This document shows, piece by piece, positions 47,999-57,279 of a stretch of 64,000 nt of DNA. Below the pieces are notes generated by a model, which was not told the DNA's origin, searched no databases, and worked only from the letters and a program-made list of their open reading frames with translations. The DNA is from Tsuneonella mangrovi (lineage in GTDB: Bacteria > Pseudomonadota > Alphaproteobacteria > Sphingomonadales > Sphingomonadaceae): contig NZ_CP022889.1 in NCBI RefSeq assembly GCF_002269345.1, positions 1,116,001-1,180,000 of the forward strand, in the 5' to 3' direction. The position numbers and the translations under genes were made by a program. Every line of letters starts with the position of its first letter. Position 1 is the first letter of the stretch.

Positions 47999-48562
47999 AT
48001 GACCGATGGAACGGAACTGAGGCCAGCCTGCAACATCTGTTGCTTTTGGGCTCCTAACCTTCGAGGCGAAGCTGCCCAGGAAGGTGTTTGCCGCAAATTG
48101 GCAGAGAACCCCAGGTACTATGGTTCACTGGTAACCGAAGAGACCGATAGTTGCGACCAATGGGCGCGCCTGGGTATCTACGAAGATCCGGACGGGCAAA
48201 CGAAGCCGGAGCGTCGGTCTGCTCTTCGGACTCGCATAAATCTCCCTGCGCGCCTGCATACCGTGCGAGGCGACCAGGCCGTCTGGCTGGCTGACATATC
48301 GGAGCATGGAGCTGGTATCAGCACGAGCAATCCGCCCTTGGTCGGAATGCCAGGAGTCCTGAAATGGAGTTCTTACGAGGTCTTTGTAACCGTGGCTTGG
48401 GCAAGCGACGATTCGTGCGGCGTGCAGTTCGATGCCCCTGTCTCAGGTGAAATCGTTCTTGAGGCGATTCGCGAGGGCGCTTTGAAGAACGATCGTTGGG
48501 CCAAGCCGTCGAGAATTGTTCAGGGGCACAAGCGCGCTCGCTTGCATCACGGTCTCGACTAA
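47999..48562 (+). CDS. PilZ domain protein with N-terminal cysteine cluster
   Basis: It has 187 residues. The first 55 hold Cys11, Cys14, Cys15, Cys31 and Cys52 with spacing C-x2-C-x16-C-x20-C, ending SCDQW, suggesting a metal or Fe-S site. A PilZ domain follows (about 78-165): ERRSALRTRINLPARL carries the RxxxR-type motif and ADISEHGAGIS the D/NxSxxG motif that bind c-di-GMP. No clear ribosome site precedes the ATG. Translation could instead begin at an upstream TTG (47972). It is convergent with kup. Confidence 0.75.
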   Translation: MTDGTELRPACNICCFWAPNLRGEAAQEGVCRKLAENPRYYGSLVTEETDSCDQWARLGIYEDPDGQTKPERRSALRTRINLPARLHTVRGDQAVWLADISEHGAGISTSNPPLVGMPGVLKWSSYEVFVTVAWASDDSCGVQFDAPVSGEIVLEAIREGALKNDRWAKPSRIVQGHKRARLHHGLD

Positions 48563-48694
48563 GATTGGCAGCGCCGACCGCGAAAACCTTAGGCCACAAC
48601 GTGTCCCGATCAGGTCGCGTTCGAGAGTTCGCCTCCTTTGCGACAAATGGCCAGCCGTAGCCAGGTCCGCCATCGGGCCTAAGCGAAGCGCCTG

Positions 48695-50626
48695 CTAGAT
48701 CTCGACCTGGCTACCCAATTCGACCACGCGGTTGGTCGGCAGGCGGAAGAATTCCATCGCGGTGGCCGCGTTGCGCAGCATCCAGGCGAAGATCTTCTCG
48801 CGCCAGATCGGCATCCCCGGGTTCTTCGATGGCAGCAGCGTCTGGCGACTGAGGAAGAAGCTGGTCTGCATCATGTCGAACTTCCCGCCGCAGACCGCGC
48901 AGTTCTTCAGCGCATGGGGAATGTCGGTTTCCTCCATGAAGCCGTAGTGGATGATCATGCGGTAGATGCCATCGCCCACCTCGTGCGTTTCGATCCGCTT
49001 GTCGGTATCGACATAGGGTACGTCGGCGATCGCCACGGTCAGGATGATCACCCGTTCGTGCAGCACCTTGTTGTGCTTGATGTTGTGCAGCAGCGCGCTC
49101 GGCACCCCGCCGGTGTTGGAAGCCATGAAGATCGCCGTGCCCGGCACCCGGCTGGCGGAATTGCGCGCGCTCTTGGCGAAAATCTCGATCGGCAGCGCGA
49201 CTTCGCTCATCCGCTCGCGCATCAGCTTGCGCCCGCGCGCCCAGGTGGTGAGGAAGGTGAACGCAATTGCGCCGACCAGCAGCGGGAACCAGCCGCCATC
49301 GGGCACCTTGGGCAGGTTGGCGGTGAAGAACCCGCCATCGACCATGAAGAACACCCCGGCGATCGGAATCGCCTGCCACGCCTTCCACTTCCACACCGCG
49401 ATAAACAGCACCGCCATCAGGCAGGTATCGATCACCATCGCACCGGTCACCGCGATACCATAGGCGCTGGCGAGGTTCGACGAGTTGCGGAAGGTCAGCA
49501 CCAGCAGGATCACCGCGATCATCAGCACCCAGTTGACGAACGGGATGTAGATCTGTCCGTGCTCGGTCTCGCTGGTGTGGAGGATCGACAGGCGCGGCAC
49601 GAAGCCCAGCTGGATCGCCTGCTGGGTGACCGAGAACGCGCCGGAGATCACCGCCTGGCTGGCGATGAAGGTGGCGCAGGTCGCCAGCAGCACCAGCGGC
49701 AGGCGGTAGGCTTCCGATGCCATCACGAAGAACGGGTTCTGGATTGCCTGTGCGGCCGCGGCGGCTTCCATGTTGAGGATCATCGCCGCTTGCCCGAAAT
49801 AGTTGAGCAAGAGGCACGGCATCACGAACCCGAACCAGCTGATCCGCAGCGGCCCGCGGCCGAAATGGCCCATGTCGGTGTAGAGCGCCTCGGCGCCGGT
49901 CACCGCCAGCACCACCGATCCCAACGCGAGGAAGCCAAGCGTCTTGTCGGTCATGAAGAACTGCACCGCATACCACGGGTTGAACGCGGCCAGCACTGCG
50001 GGATGGTCGAAGATATGGATGATCCCGAGCACCCCGAGGACCGAGAAATAGGTGATCATCACCGGCGCAAACAGCTTGCCGATCACCGAGGTTCCGCGGC
50101 GTTGCAGCAGGAACAGCGCGATCAGCAGGGTGAGCGCGATCGGGATGACGAATTCGCCGAGGCCCGCCTCGACCGTGGTCAGGCCCTCGACCGCCGACAG
50201 CACCGAAATTGCCGGGGTGATCATGCTGTCGCCATAAAACAGCGACGTGGCAAACACGCCAAGCACGACCGCGACCCAACCGTAGTTCGACCGGCCCAGC
50301 TTGCTCGAAATCAGCGCCACCAGCGCCAGCGTGCCGCCCTGCCCCTTGTTGTCGGCGCGCATCAGCACCGCGACGTATTGCAACGAGACCACGAAAGTCA
50401 TCGCCCAGAAGATCAGGCTGACGACCCCGAGCAGGTGCAGGTTGTCGAGCGTGAGCGGATGCGGCCCGACGAAGGTTTCGCGAAACGCGTAGATCGGGCT
50501 GGTGCCGATGTCGCCGAACACGATCCCGACCGCACCCGCGGCGAGCTTGACCTTGGCGCTGACCTTGCGGTCACCGCCATTGCCGTGTCCACCACCATGT
50601 CCGGTATCTACGACCGCCTCGGTCAT
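48695..50626 (-). CDS. kup: low-affinity potassium uptake protein Kup
   Basis: H+/K+ symporter of the inner membrane. It has 643 residues: about 12 membrane helices (residues about 25-440) with the signature [17 protein letters not shown] near the N-terminus, and a cytosolic C-terminal domain of about 190 residues. A Gly/His-rich stretch precedes the first helix. Single gene transcribed away from the ccm operon side. Confidence 0.97.
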   Translation of the reverse strand: MTEAVVDTGHGGGHGNGGDRKVSAKVKLAAGAVGIVFGDIGTSPIYAFRETFVGPHPLTLDNLHLLGVVSLIFWAMTFVVSLQYVAVLMRADNKGQGGTLALVALISSKLGRSNYGWVAVVLGVFATSLFYGDSMITPAISVLSAVEGLTTVEAGLGEFVIPIALTLLIALFLLQRRGTSVIGKLFAPVMITYFSVLGVLGIIHIFDHPAVLAAFNPWYAVQFFMTDKTLGFLALGSVVLAVTGAEALYTDMGHFGRGPLRISWFGFVMPCLLLNYFGQAAMILNMEAAAAAQAIQNPFFVMASEAYRLPLVLLATCATFIASQAVISGAFSVTQQAIQLGFVPRLSILHTSETEHGQIYIPFVNWVLMIAVILLVLTFRNSSNLASAYGIAVTGAMVIDTCLMAVLFIAVWKWKAWQAIPIAGVFFMVDGGFFTANLPKVPDGGWFPLLVGAIAFTFLTTWARGRKLMRERMSEVALPIEIFAKSARNSASRVPGTAIFMASNTGGVPSALLHNIKHNKVLHERVIILTVAIADVPYVDTDKRIETHEVGDGIYRMIIHYGFMEETDIPHALKNCAVCGGKFDMMQTSFFLSRQTLLPSKNPGMPIWREKIFAWMLRNAATAMEFFRLPTNRVVELGSQVEI

Positions 50627-50744
50627 CCGGGCTGCACCTCATCGTCGATTGTCGCCAGCCACCTGGGCTGCGCGAAACCGCGCGCGCTTAGCACTGCGCA
50701 GCGCACCCCGCAACGGGCGTCCCGCGAGGGGGCGGGTCGGGGTG

Positions 50745-51386
50745 TCACTGGCGCGAAGCCCCTGCGCGCAACCGCGCGATCAGCATATCCAGCGCCTCGA
50801 CCCGGTCTGCCAGCATCGGTCGCCACGGGGCATCGGCCGGGGCGTTCTTGAGCATCTCGGCCCACAGGCCGCGCGCCTTGTCGAGCTGGCCGGTGCGAAT
50901 GAGCGCGACCCCGAGGAAAAATCCCGGTCCTGGATTGTCCGGCGCGAGCGTCTGCGCGCGCTTGTAGGCGTAAAGCGCCGCCGGGGTCACCTTGCCCTCG
51001 GCCTGTTCGACCAGCGCGTTGGCCAGCGCCAGCCACGCCTCGACGTCGTTGGGATCCTTATCTACTCCCGCGCGCAGGATCCCGGCAGCATCAGCAAACT
51101 GGCCGCGCCGGGCGAACCCGTCGGCCATCGTGACGTAGCTGCTCGGCGGCACGGGCCCGAACAGTTCGCGGCGCCCTTCGACCATCGCGGTCCCGGTCTT
51201 GGTTTCGTTGGTGGTTGCGGGTCTTGGCGAACCCGCAAGGCCGGGAGAGCCCTGGTGCGCGTAGCCCGCCAACCCGAACACCAGCGCAGCGGCAAACAGC
51301 GTCCAGCCCCCGCGCGGCAGCCGCAGGACAAGCACCGCCACTGCGAAGGCCAGCACGGCAAGCGCGACGATCGGCAGGTAGCTCAC
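50745..51386 (-). CDS. ccmI: TPR protein of the cytochrome c maturation operon (CcmI/NrfG-like)
   Basis: It has 213 residues: two N-terminal membrane helices (about 5-45), then tetratricopeptide repeats (about 80-195, SYVTMADGFARRGQFADAAGILRAGV...). CcmI captures apocytochrome c for haem attachment. The protein is shorter than full-length CcmI, as in other alphaproteobacteria. The GTG at 51386 overlaps the ccmH stop by four bases (GTGA), and the TPR content and position support the call. Confidence 0.82.
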   Translation of the reverse strand: MSYLPIVALAVLAFAVAVLVLRLPRGGWTLFAAALVFGLAGYAHQGSPGLAGSPRPATTNETKTGTAMVEGRRELFGPVPPSSYVTMADGFARRGQFADAAGILRAGVDKDPNDVEAWLALANALVEQAEGKVTPAALYAYKRAQTLAPDNPGPGFFLGVALIRTGQLDKARGLWAEMLKNAPADAPWRPMLADRVEALDMLIARLRAGASRQ

Positions 51387-51826
51387 GACCGCTTGCCCCC
51401 CAGCCGCCGCCACAAGACCGCGCCGACGATCAACAGCAGCAGCAGCGGCCCGGCGAACAGCGGCCAGGTCGTGCGGCTGATTTCGGGCTTGTAGCTGACA
51501 TAGTCGCCGTAGCGGTCCATCAGCCAGCGGCGGATCTGCTCGGGGCTTTCGCCCGCTGCAATCCGGGTGCGGACTTCGCTGCGCATATCGCCCGCGATCG
51601 GCGCATCCGAATCGGCGATCGACTGGCTTTGGCACATCAGGCAGCGCAGCGTTTCCATCAACGCCTGCGCCTTGGCCTCCTGCGCCGGATCGGGCAGCTG
51701 GCGATAGGCATAGGGAGCGGGCGGGACATCGTCCTGCGCGCGCAGCGGGTTCGCGAACACAAGGCCGCAGGCAGCAACGGCGAGGATCGCCGAAACCAAC
51801 AGTCGCTGCCACGCGGAACGGATCAT
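51383..51826 (-). CDS. ccmH: cytochrome c maturation protein CcmH
   Basis: Thiol-redox component that reduces the apocytochrome. It has 147 residues: signal peptide (1-30), the conserved CxxC at Cys62/Cys65 (LRCLMCQSQSIADSDAP), a helical bundle, and one C-terminal membrane helix (about 122-140). It overlaps ccmG and ccmI by four bases each. Confidence 0.95.
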   Translation of the reverse strand: MIRSAWQRLLVSAILAVAACGLVFANPLRAQDDVPPAPYAYRQLPDPAQEAKAQALMETLRCLMCQSQSIADSDAPIAGDMRSEVRTRIAAGESPEQIRRWLMDRYGDYVSYKPEISRTTWPLFAGPLLLLLIVGAVLWRRLGGKRS

Positions 51827-52353
51827 GCTCCCGCCTCCTCCAGCTTTTCCAGCAACAGCGGGATCGTTTCGGGCCGCACGTCGCCGATCAACTGGTAGCG
51901 GATCACGCCGTTGCCATCGATCACGAAGGTTTCGGGCACCCCGGAGCTGCCGATCGACAGCTGGACCTTGCTGAGGTCGTCGCTCCCGATGCGGGTATAG
52001 GGGTTGCCGTACTGGGCGAGGAACGCGGCGACCTGGTCGGGCTTGTCGCGGATCGCGATGCTGTCGATCGTCACCCCCATCGCCTTGAGCTTCGCCAGCT
52101 GTGCCGCCTCGGCAGCGCAGGGCACGCACCAGCTGGCCCAGAAATTGAGCAGCTTGGGTTTGCCGTCCTTCAAGTCCGCCAGCGACAGGCCGGGGCGATC
52201 CTTGGTTGCAGGCGGCAGGCTGAACGGCGGCACCGGCTTGCCGATCATCGTCGAATGCACGTCGTTGTCCTGCGGCTGGGTCAGCTGCCACGCAGCCACA
52301 CCGACAAACGCGAGGAACACTGCCAGCGGGAGGAAATAACGCCATTGCTTCAT
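51823..52353 (-). CDS. ccmG: cytochrome c biogenesis thioredoxin CcmG/DsbE
   Basis: Membrane-anchored periplasmic thioredoxin of 176 residues. One N-terminal helix (about 6-22), then the active site WCVPC (Cys76, Cys79) and the conserved GVPETFVID. ATG at 52353 overlaps the ccmF stop by four bases. It passes reductant to CcmH. Confidence 0.95.
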   Translation of the reverse strand: MKQWRYFLPLAVFLAFVGVAAWQLTQPQDNDVHSTMIGKPVPPFSLPPATKDRPGLSLADLKDGKPKLLNFWASWCVPCAAEAAQLAKLKAMGVTIDSIAIRDKPDQVAAFLAQYGNPYTRIGSDDLSKVQLSIGSSGVPETFVIDGNGVIRYQLIGDVRPETIPLLLEKLEEAGA

Positions 52354-54305
52354 GTCGCTGCGTCCGCCTTGCGCTCGGCGATCCGTCGCTGTGCCGAACG
52401 GCGGCGCAGGTCGGTGGCGACCCGCCCGACCAGTGCCAGCGCGCCGCCCAGCGCCACCAGCAGTCCGCCAAGCCAGATCAGCGGCACGAACGGCTTCCAC
52501 CACAGCCGCAGCTGCCAGCGCCCTTGCCCGGCCTCTTTACCGATCACTGCGTAGAGCTGCCCGTTCCAGCGGGTGACCAGCGCGCTTTCAGTGGTTTCCT
52601 GCGGCGGGGCCCAGAAAGTGCGGGCTTGCGGGGTGACGACGATCGGCGCCCCGCCATCATAGCGTGCAGACATCACCCCTTCGAGAGCAGTCCAGTTGGG
52701 CCCGGCGATCGGATCGACCCGCTCGAGCGTGATCTTCCACGGTCCCACCTGTGTCGTTTCGCCGACGTTGACCGCCGCGAGCTTTTCCTGGTTGAAAGCG
52801 CTTTCGCTGGCCATCCCGAGCAGCGCGACCGCGATCCCGAAATGCGCAACGACCATGCCCCAGGTCGCCAGCGGCAGCAGCCGCAGGCTGCGCCCCTTGA
52901 GCGGCAGGACGCTCGCCACCAGCAGCGCTGCGCCGAACACCAGCCCGAGCGACGGCAGCAGCCCTGCCCCGGCCAGCAGCAGAACCGCGACTGCCGCCGC
53001 CAGCGCGACCGTGCCGATCACCGCCAGCTGCCAGCGGACCCGGCCCAGCCGGTCGCTTCGCCAACGCAGCAGCGGCCCGACCGCCATCACCACAAGCATC
53101 GGCAACGCGAAGATCGCCGAAACCGGATCGAAGTAGGGCGGGCCGACCGAAACCCGCACGCCCATCGCTTCGGTCAGCAATGGGTAGAGCGTGCCAAGCA
53201 GGACAACGCCGAGGATCGCCGAGAGCATCACGTTGTTGACCACCAGCGCACCTTCGCGGCTGACCAGCGCAAACCGCTGGCCTTCGCTGACGCTGCCCGC
53301 GCGCAAGGCGAACACCAGCAGCGCGCCGCCGATGTAGATCGCCAGCAGCGCGAGGATGAAAGTGCCGCGTTCGGGATCGACCGCGAACGCATGGACACTG
53401 GTGAGGATGCCCGAACGCACCAAGAACGTGCCGATCATGCTCATCGAGAAGGCGATCACGCCGAGCATGATGGTCCAGGCACGCAGGGCATCGCGTGCCG
53501 CGAGCACGCTCGCCGAATGGAGCAGCGCGGTCGCCGCGAGCCACGGCATCAGCGAGGCGTTCTCGACCGGGTCCCAGAACCACCAGCCGCCCCAGCCGAG
53601 TTCGTAATAGGCCCAGTAGGAGCCGGCGGTGATGCCCACGGTCAGGAATATCCACGCCCCCAGCACCCACGGGCGCATCGCGCGGGCAAAGGCCGGGGTC
53701 ACTTCGCGGGTCAGCAATGCCCCGACCGCAAAGCTGAACGCCACCGACAGCCCGACGTAACCGAAATAAAGCGTCGGCGGATGGAACGCGAGGCCGATGT
53801 CCTGCAGCAGCGGGTTGAGCCCGAGGCCTTCAAGCGCGGGCGGGTTGAGCCGCTCGAACGGGTTCGAGCTGAACAGCAGGAAGGCGTAGAAGCCGAGCCC
53901 GACGAATGCCTGCGCAGCGAGCGTCGCGCGCATCGTGCGCTCGGGCAAGCGCCGCTCGATCAGCGCGATCAGTGCCCCGGCGATCGACATCACCGTGACC
54001 CACAGCAGCATCGATCCTTCGTGGTTGCCCCATGCGGCAGCGACCTTGAACAGCATCGGCTTCATCGAGTGTGAATTTTCCGCGACCAGCTTCACCGACA
54101 GGTCGGTGCGGGCAAACAGCCATAGCAGCATCGTGAACGCGAACACGCACAATATGCCCTGGACCACCGCCGCCGGGCGAACCACGCTGCCGAGGTCGCT
54201 ATCGTCGCCGGCCTCGGTACGCAGCGACAGCGCGCCGGCTGCCAGCTGCAGCCCCGCCAGCGCCGCCGCCAGCCACAAAGCCGCAAGGCCGAGTTCGGCA
54301 ATCAC
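52350..54305 (-). CDS. ccmF: haem lyase subunit CcmF
   Basis: Joins haem delivered by CcmE to apocytochrome c. It has 651 residues and about 15 helices. The tryptophan-rich signature GWGGWWFWDPVENASLMPW lies near residue 245. The start is taken as GTG at 54305 (MIAELGLAALWL, matching the family). An in-frame TTG three codons earlier is an alternative. A 13-base gap separates it from ccmE. Confidence 0.95.
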   Translation of the reverse strand: MIAELGLAALWLAAALAGLQLAAGALSLRTEAGDDSDLGSVVRPAAVVQGILCVFAFTMLLWLFARTDLSVKLVAENSHSMKPMLFKVAAAWGNHEGSMLLWVTVMSIAGALIALIERRLPERTMRATLAAQAFVGLGFYAFLLFSSNPFERLNPPALEGLGLNPLLQDIGLAFHPPTLYFGYVGLSVAFSFAVGALLTREVTPAFARAMRPWVLGAWIFLTVGITAGSYWAYYELGWGGWWFWDPVENASLMPWLAATALLHSASVLAARDALRAWTIMLGVIAFSMSMIGTFLVRSGILTSVHAFAVDPERGTFILALLAIYIGGALLVFALRAGSVSEGQRFALVSREGALVVNNVMLSAILGVVLLGTLYPLLTEAMGVRVSVGPPYFDPVSAIFALPMLVVMAVGPLLRWRSDRLGRVRWQLAVIGTVALAAAVAVLLLAGAGLLPSLGLVFGAALLVASVLPLKGRSLRLLPLATWGMVVAHFGIAVALLGMASESAFNQEKLAAVNVGETTQVGPWKITLERVDPIAGPNWTALEGVMSARYDGGAPIVVTPQARTFWAPPQETTESALVTRWNGQLYAVIGKEAGQGRWQLRLWWKPFVPLIWLGGLLVALGGALALVGRVATDLRRRSAQRRIAERKADAAT

Positions 54306-54318
54306 AGGGCGCAAGACC

Positions 54319-54798
54319 TCATTTGGTAGTGTCTTCGACCACGGCCTGCTTTTGCGCCGCGGTCATGTCCTGCAATTCGCGCGGGACGTAGTTCTCGTCG
54401 TGCTTGGCGAGCAAAGTATCGGCCTTGAACACGCCGTTGGCCTGCATCCGCCCGTCCGCCACGACGCCCGAACCTTCCTTGAACAGGTCGGGCACGATGC
54501 CGCTGTATTCCACCGGTACACGGGCCTTGCCATCGCCCACCACGAAATCGATCGTCACGCCGTCGGGCCTGGTGACGACCGACCCTTGCTCGACCATCCC
54601 GCCCAGCCGGACCGCGCGGCCCGGGGCCGGCGGATCGGAGACCAGCTGGCTCGGCACGTAGAACAGGCTCGCCTCGCCGCGCAGCGCCCAGGTGGCGATC
54701 AGCGATGCTGCGATCAGCACGACAACCGCAATCACGACCAGCGCCAGGCGCTGGTGCTTGGGTTGGTGCATCGAATGGGATGTGGTGTCGTCGCTCAC
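54319..54798 (-). CDS. ccmE: cytochrome c maturation haem chaperone CcmE
   Basis: Periplasmic haem carrier of 159 residues with one N-terminal helix (about 18-38), a beta-barrel domain, and the haem-binding LAKHDENYVPRE with His133. The GTG at 54798 overlaps the ccmD stop. An ATG nine codons later (54771) is an alternative start. Confidence 0.95.
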   Translation of the reverse strand: MSDDTTSHSMHQPKHQRLALVVIAVVVLIAASLIATWALRGEASLFYVPSQLVSDPPAPGRAVRLGGMVEQGSVVTRPDGVTIDFVVGDGKARVPVEYSGIVPDLFKEGSGVVADGRMQANGVFKADTLLAKHDENYVPRELQDMTAAQKQAVVEDTTK

Positions 54799-54935
54799 TT
54801 GCGCCGTATCTCCTCGCGCCGCCGTTCGGCCCGGCGCATCGCACGCCAGCTGAGCCAAACAAGCAGCAATGTCGCCCCAACCGCCACCGCGTAGGCAGCG
54901 ATCACGAAAGGCCAGGGGTCGAGTCCCGCGCGCAT
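54795..54935 (-). CDS. ccmD: haem exporter protein CcmD
   Basis: It has 46 residues: one membrane helix (DPWPFVIAAYAVAVGATLLLVW) and a basic tail (SWRAMRRAERRREEIRR). CcmD bridges CcmC and CcmE. It overlaps ccmC by one base (TGATG) and ccmE by four. Confidence 0.92.
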   Translation of the reverse strand: MRAGLDPWPFVIAAYAVAVGATLLLVWLSWRAMRRAERRREEIRRK

Positions 54936-55681
54936 CAAGCCTCCCCTTGCGCCGGTGCGCGTTCGCTGTCGAGAGCCTTGCGCCGCAGCCGCGCCTCGGC
55001 CTGGGCATCGGCCAGCAACGTACGCATCCGCATCAGCACGATCGCTCCGAAAATCAGCGAAAATCCCAGCGTCGAGACCAGCAGCGGCCACATGAACACC
55101 GGCGCCATGGCGGAACTGCCCATGCTGAGGCTCGGCGGCTGGTGGATCGAATACCACCAGATTACCGAGTAGTGGATCACCGGGATGTTGACGATGCCGA
55201 CGATGCCGAAAATTGCCGGGATCCGGCTCGAAACGCCTTCGCGCGCGGTCGCCTCGGCCAATGCGATATACCCGAAATAGAGGAACAGCAGCACCAGCAT
55301 CGACGTCAAGCGCCCGTCCCACACCCACCAGGTGCCCCACGCCGGGCGGCCCCAGAGCGATCCGGTGATCAGGCACACGGCGGTAAACACCGCGCCTGGC
55401 ACCGCCGCCGCGCGGCCTGCGATTGCCGCGAGCGGGTGCCGCCAGACGATCTCCGAAATGCTCGCCGCCGCGATCACCGTCCATCCACCCATGCCCAGCC
55501 ATGCAGTCGGGACGTGGATAAACAGGATCCGCACGGTCTGGCCCTGCAGCTGCTCGGCAGGAGCGTAGAACAGGCCGAAGACGAGCGCCCCGCCCGCGAT
55601 CAGCAACCCGAACACCAGCAGCACCGGAGTCAGCGGCCGGGCGATCGACAGGAAACGCGTGGGATTGGCAAAGCCGTGCAT
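54935..55681 (-). CDS. ccmC: haem exporter permease CcmC
   Basis: Loads haem on CcmE. It has 248 residues, six helices, and the WWD domain WGTWWVWDGRLTS around residue 125, with the flanking His expected. ATG at 55681 is preferred to an upstream in-frame start because MHGFANPTRFLSIARPLTP matches the family. It is the first gene of the ccmCDEFGH-I operon here. The ABC subunits ccmA and ccmB are not adjacent and must be elsewhere. Confidence 0.95.
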   Translation of the reverse strand: MHGFANPTRFLSIARPLTPVLLVFGLLIAGGALVFGLFYAPAEQLQGQTVRILFIHVPTAWLGMGGWTVIAAASISEIVWRHPLAAIAGRAAAVPGAVFTAVCLITGSLWGRPAWGTWWVWDGRLTSMLVLLFLYFGYIALAEATAREGVSSRIPAIFGIVGIVNIPVIHYSVIWWYSIHQPPSLSMGSSAMAPVFMWPLLVSTLGFSLIFGAIVLMRMRTLLADAQAEARLRRKALDSERAPAQGEA

Positions 55682-55768
55682 CGAAAGCGGTATATTCCTC
55701 GGACGGGTTCGCTTTGGCAGGACCGGCGGCGCGCCACAAGGGGGACGTTTGTCCCTCCTGGCCAAAGC

Positions 55769-56830
55769 CTAGCGGCCGATGCGTTCCTGCGCCATGCGAT
55801 CGGCCACGACATCCGACGGGGTGCCGCTTGCTTCGCTCTCGTTCCAGATCCGCTTCAGGCGCTCGGGAATGCGGGCAACCAGCGCATCGACTTCGGATAC
55901 GTCGGTGTGCTTGCCTTCGACCCGTGCGAAATATTCGGTGGCGACCGAGATGATTCCGCCGGCGTTGATCACGTAGTCGGGCGCATAGAGAATGCCGCGT
56001 TCGGCCAGCAGCGCTCCGTGATGCGCACGCGCGAGCTGGTTGTTGGCACCGCCTGCCACGATCGCGCAATTGAGCGCCGGAATGGTCCGATCGTCCAGGA
56101 TCGCACCCAACGCATTGGGGCTGAGCACATCGCATTCGGTGGTCAGGATCGTGTCGGGCGCAACCGCCTCGGCGCCAATCTGTTCGGCCAGCGCCCTGGC
56201 CCGCGCGGCATCGACATCGGCGAGGACCAGCTTGGCACCGTCTTTCGCCAGCAGCCGGGCAACCCCGCCACCAACCGAGCCGGTGCCCTGGATCGCCACG
56301 CGCACCCCGGCCATCGAATCGGTGCCGAGCTTGTGCACCACGGCCGCCTTGATCCCGAGGTAAATGCCCATCGCGGTAAACGGGCCCGGATCGCCGCCCG
56401 CCTTGCCGTCGCTCGACGGCAGGCCGGATACGAACGACGTCCGCTGGCTGACCGCGACCATGTCGGCTTCGGTGATGCCGACATCCTCGGCGGTGACGTA
56501 GCGCCCGCCGAGCGCATCCACCGCATCGCCGAACGCGGCCATCAGTTCAGGCGTCTTGGTGCGGTTTTCGTCGGCCAGGATCACCGCCTTGCCGCCGCCC
56601 ATCGGCAGGCCCGCCATCGCGTTCTTGTAGCTCATCCCGCGGCTGAGGCGCAGCGCGTCGCGCATCGCCGCCTTGGGCTCGCCATAGTGCCAGAAGCGGG
56701 TGCCGCCGCCAGCCGGGCCAAGATGGGTCGAATGGAGCGCAATAATCGCGGTAAGGCCCGATTTCCGGTCATGCACGAGCTGGACCAGCTCGTGATCGTC
56801 GAAGTCGGGTTCGGTCCAGAAAGCCGTCAT
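55769..56830 (-). CDS. Glu/Leu/Phe/Val dehydrogenase family protein (leucine dehydrogenase-like)
   Basis: NAD-dependent oxidative deaminase of a branched-chain or aromatic amino acid. It has 353 residues: catalytic-domain LSRGMSYKNAMAGLPMGGGKAVI with the two Lys, DVGITEADM, and the Rossmann motif VAIQGTGSVGGGVARLL around residue 175. Leucine versus phenylalanine or valine cannot be told apart by eye. ATG at 56830. It starts 49 bases after the tRNA-His gene. Confidence 0.9.
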   Translation of the reverse strand: MTAFWTEPDFDDHELVQLVHDRKSGLTAIIALHSTHLGPAGGGTRFWHYGEPKAAMRDALRLSRGMSYKNAMAGLPMGGGKAVILADENRTKTPELMAAFGDAVDALGGRYVTAEDVGITEADMVAVSQRTSFVSGLPSSDGKAGGDPGPFTAMGIYLGIKAAVVHKLGTDSMAGVRVAIQGTGSVGGGVARLLAKDGAKLVLADVDAARARALAEQIGAEAVAPDTILTTECDVLSPNALGAILDDRTIPALNCAIVAGGANNQLARAHHGALLAERGILYAPDYVINAGGIISVATEYFARVEGKHTDVSEVDALVARIPERLKRIWNESEASGTPSDVVADRMAQERIGR

Positions 56831-56878
56831 GTCGTGCCCCGCTATGCGCTGGTGTAGTGTCGGCACAAACGGGGGAAA

Positions 56879-56956
56879 TGGGGCGATCGAGGGGTCTCGA
56901 ACCCCCGACCTCCGGTACCACAAACCGGCGCTCTAACCAACTGAGCTACGATCGCC
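56879..56956 (-). tRNA. tRNA-His (GTG anticodon)
   Basis: On the minus strand the 78 bases fold into a cloverleaf: acceptor GCGATCG/CGATCGC, D-arm GCTCAGTTGGTTAGAGC, anticodon stem CCGGT/ACCGG with loop TTGTGGT (anticodon GTG), T-arm GGGGG-TTCGAGA-CCCCT, and a gene-encoded CCA. An extra 5' G (position -1) faces C73, the classic identity pair of tRNA-His, encoded in the DNA. Confidence 0.95.
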
Positions 56957-57279
56957 ACATGCCCCGGTGCATGCCGTAAGGCGGGGCACTTAGTGCCGCA
57001 CGCGCACCCGTCAAGCGGGTTCCGGCACGGGCGAGCGCCTGTTGCATAGCGTAGGCGGATTGGGAAGCGAAAACTGCGCGAGGAAGTGTCACACGCAAGA
57101 ATGTTTCGCGCCGCTTGCAAGCCCAAGGCAGCAGAATCGCGCCCCGATCGCGAGTCTGTTGCGAGCAAACGATACCTGCGATTGCCTGCATCGGCCCCTC
57201 CGCCTGCGAATTTGCGATTGATCAAGGTAAGTGCAAGCGACACTCCCTATTCTTCGATCCAAAGCTTGGGGAGATAGCG
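56957..57279. other. 323-base spacer between tRNA-His and the mini-DksA gene
   Basis: No gene is supported. It should contain the minus-strand tRNA promoter and the plus-strand promoter of the DksA-like gene, but neither shows a convincing -35/-10 pair. At 57218-57231 TTGATCAAGGTAAG resembles one good half of an FNR/FixK box (TTGAT-N4-RTCAA), with mismatches in the other half. Confidence 0.4.
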
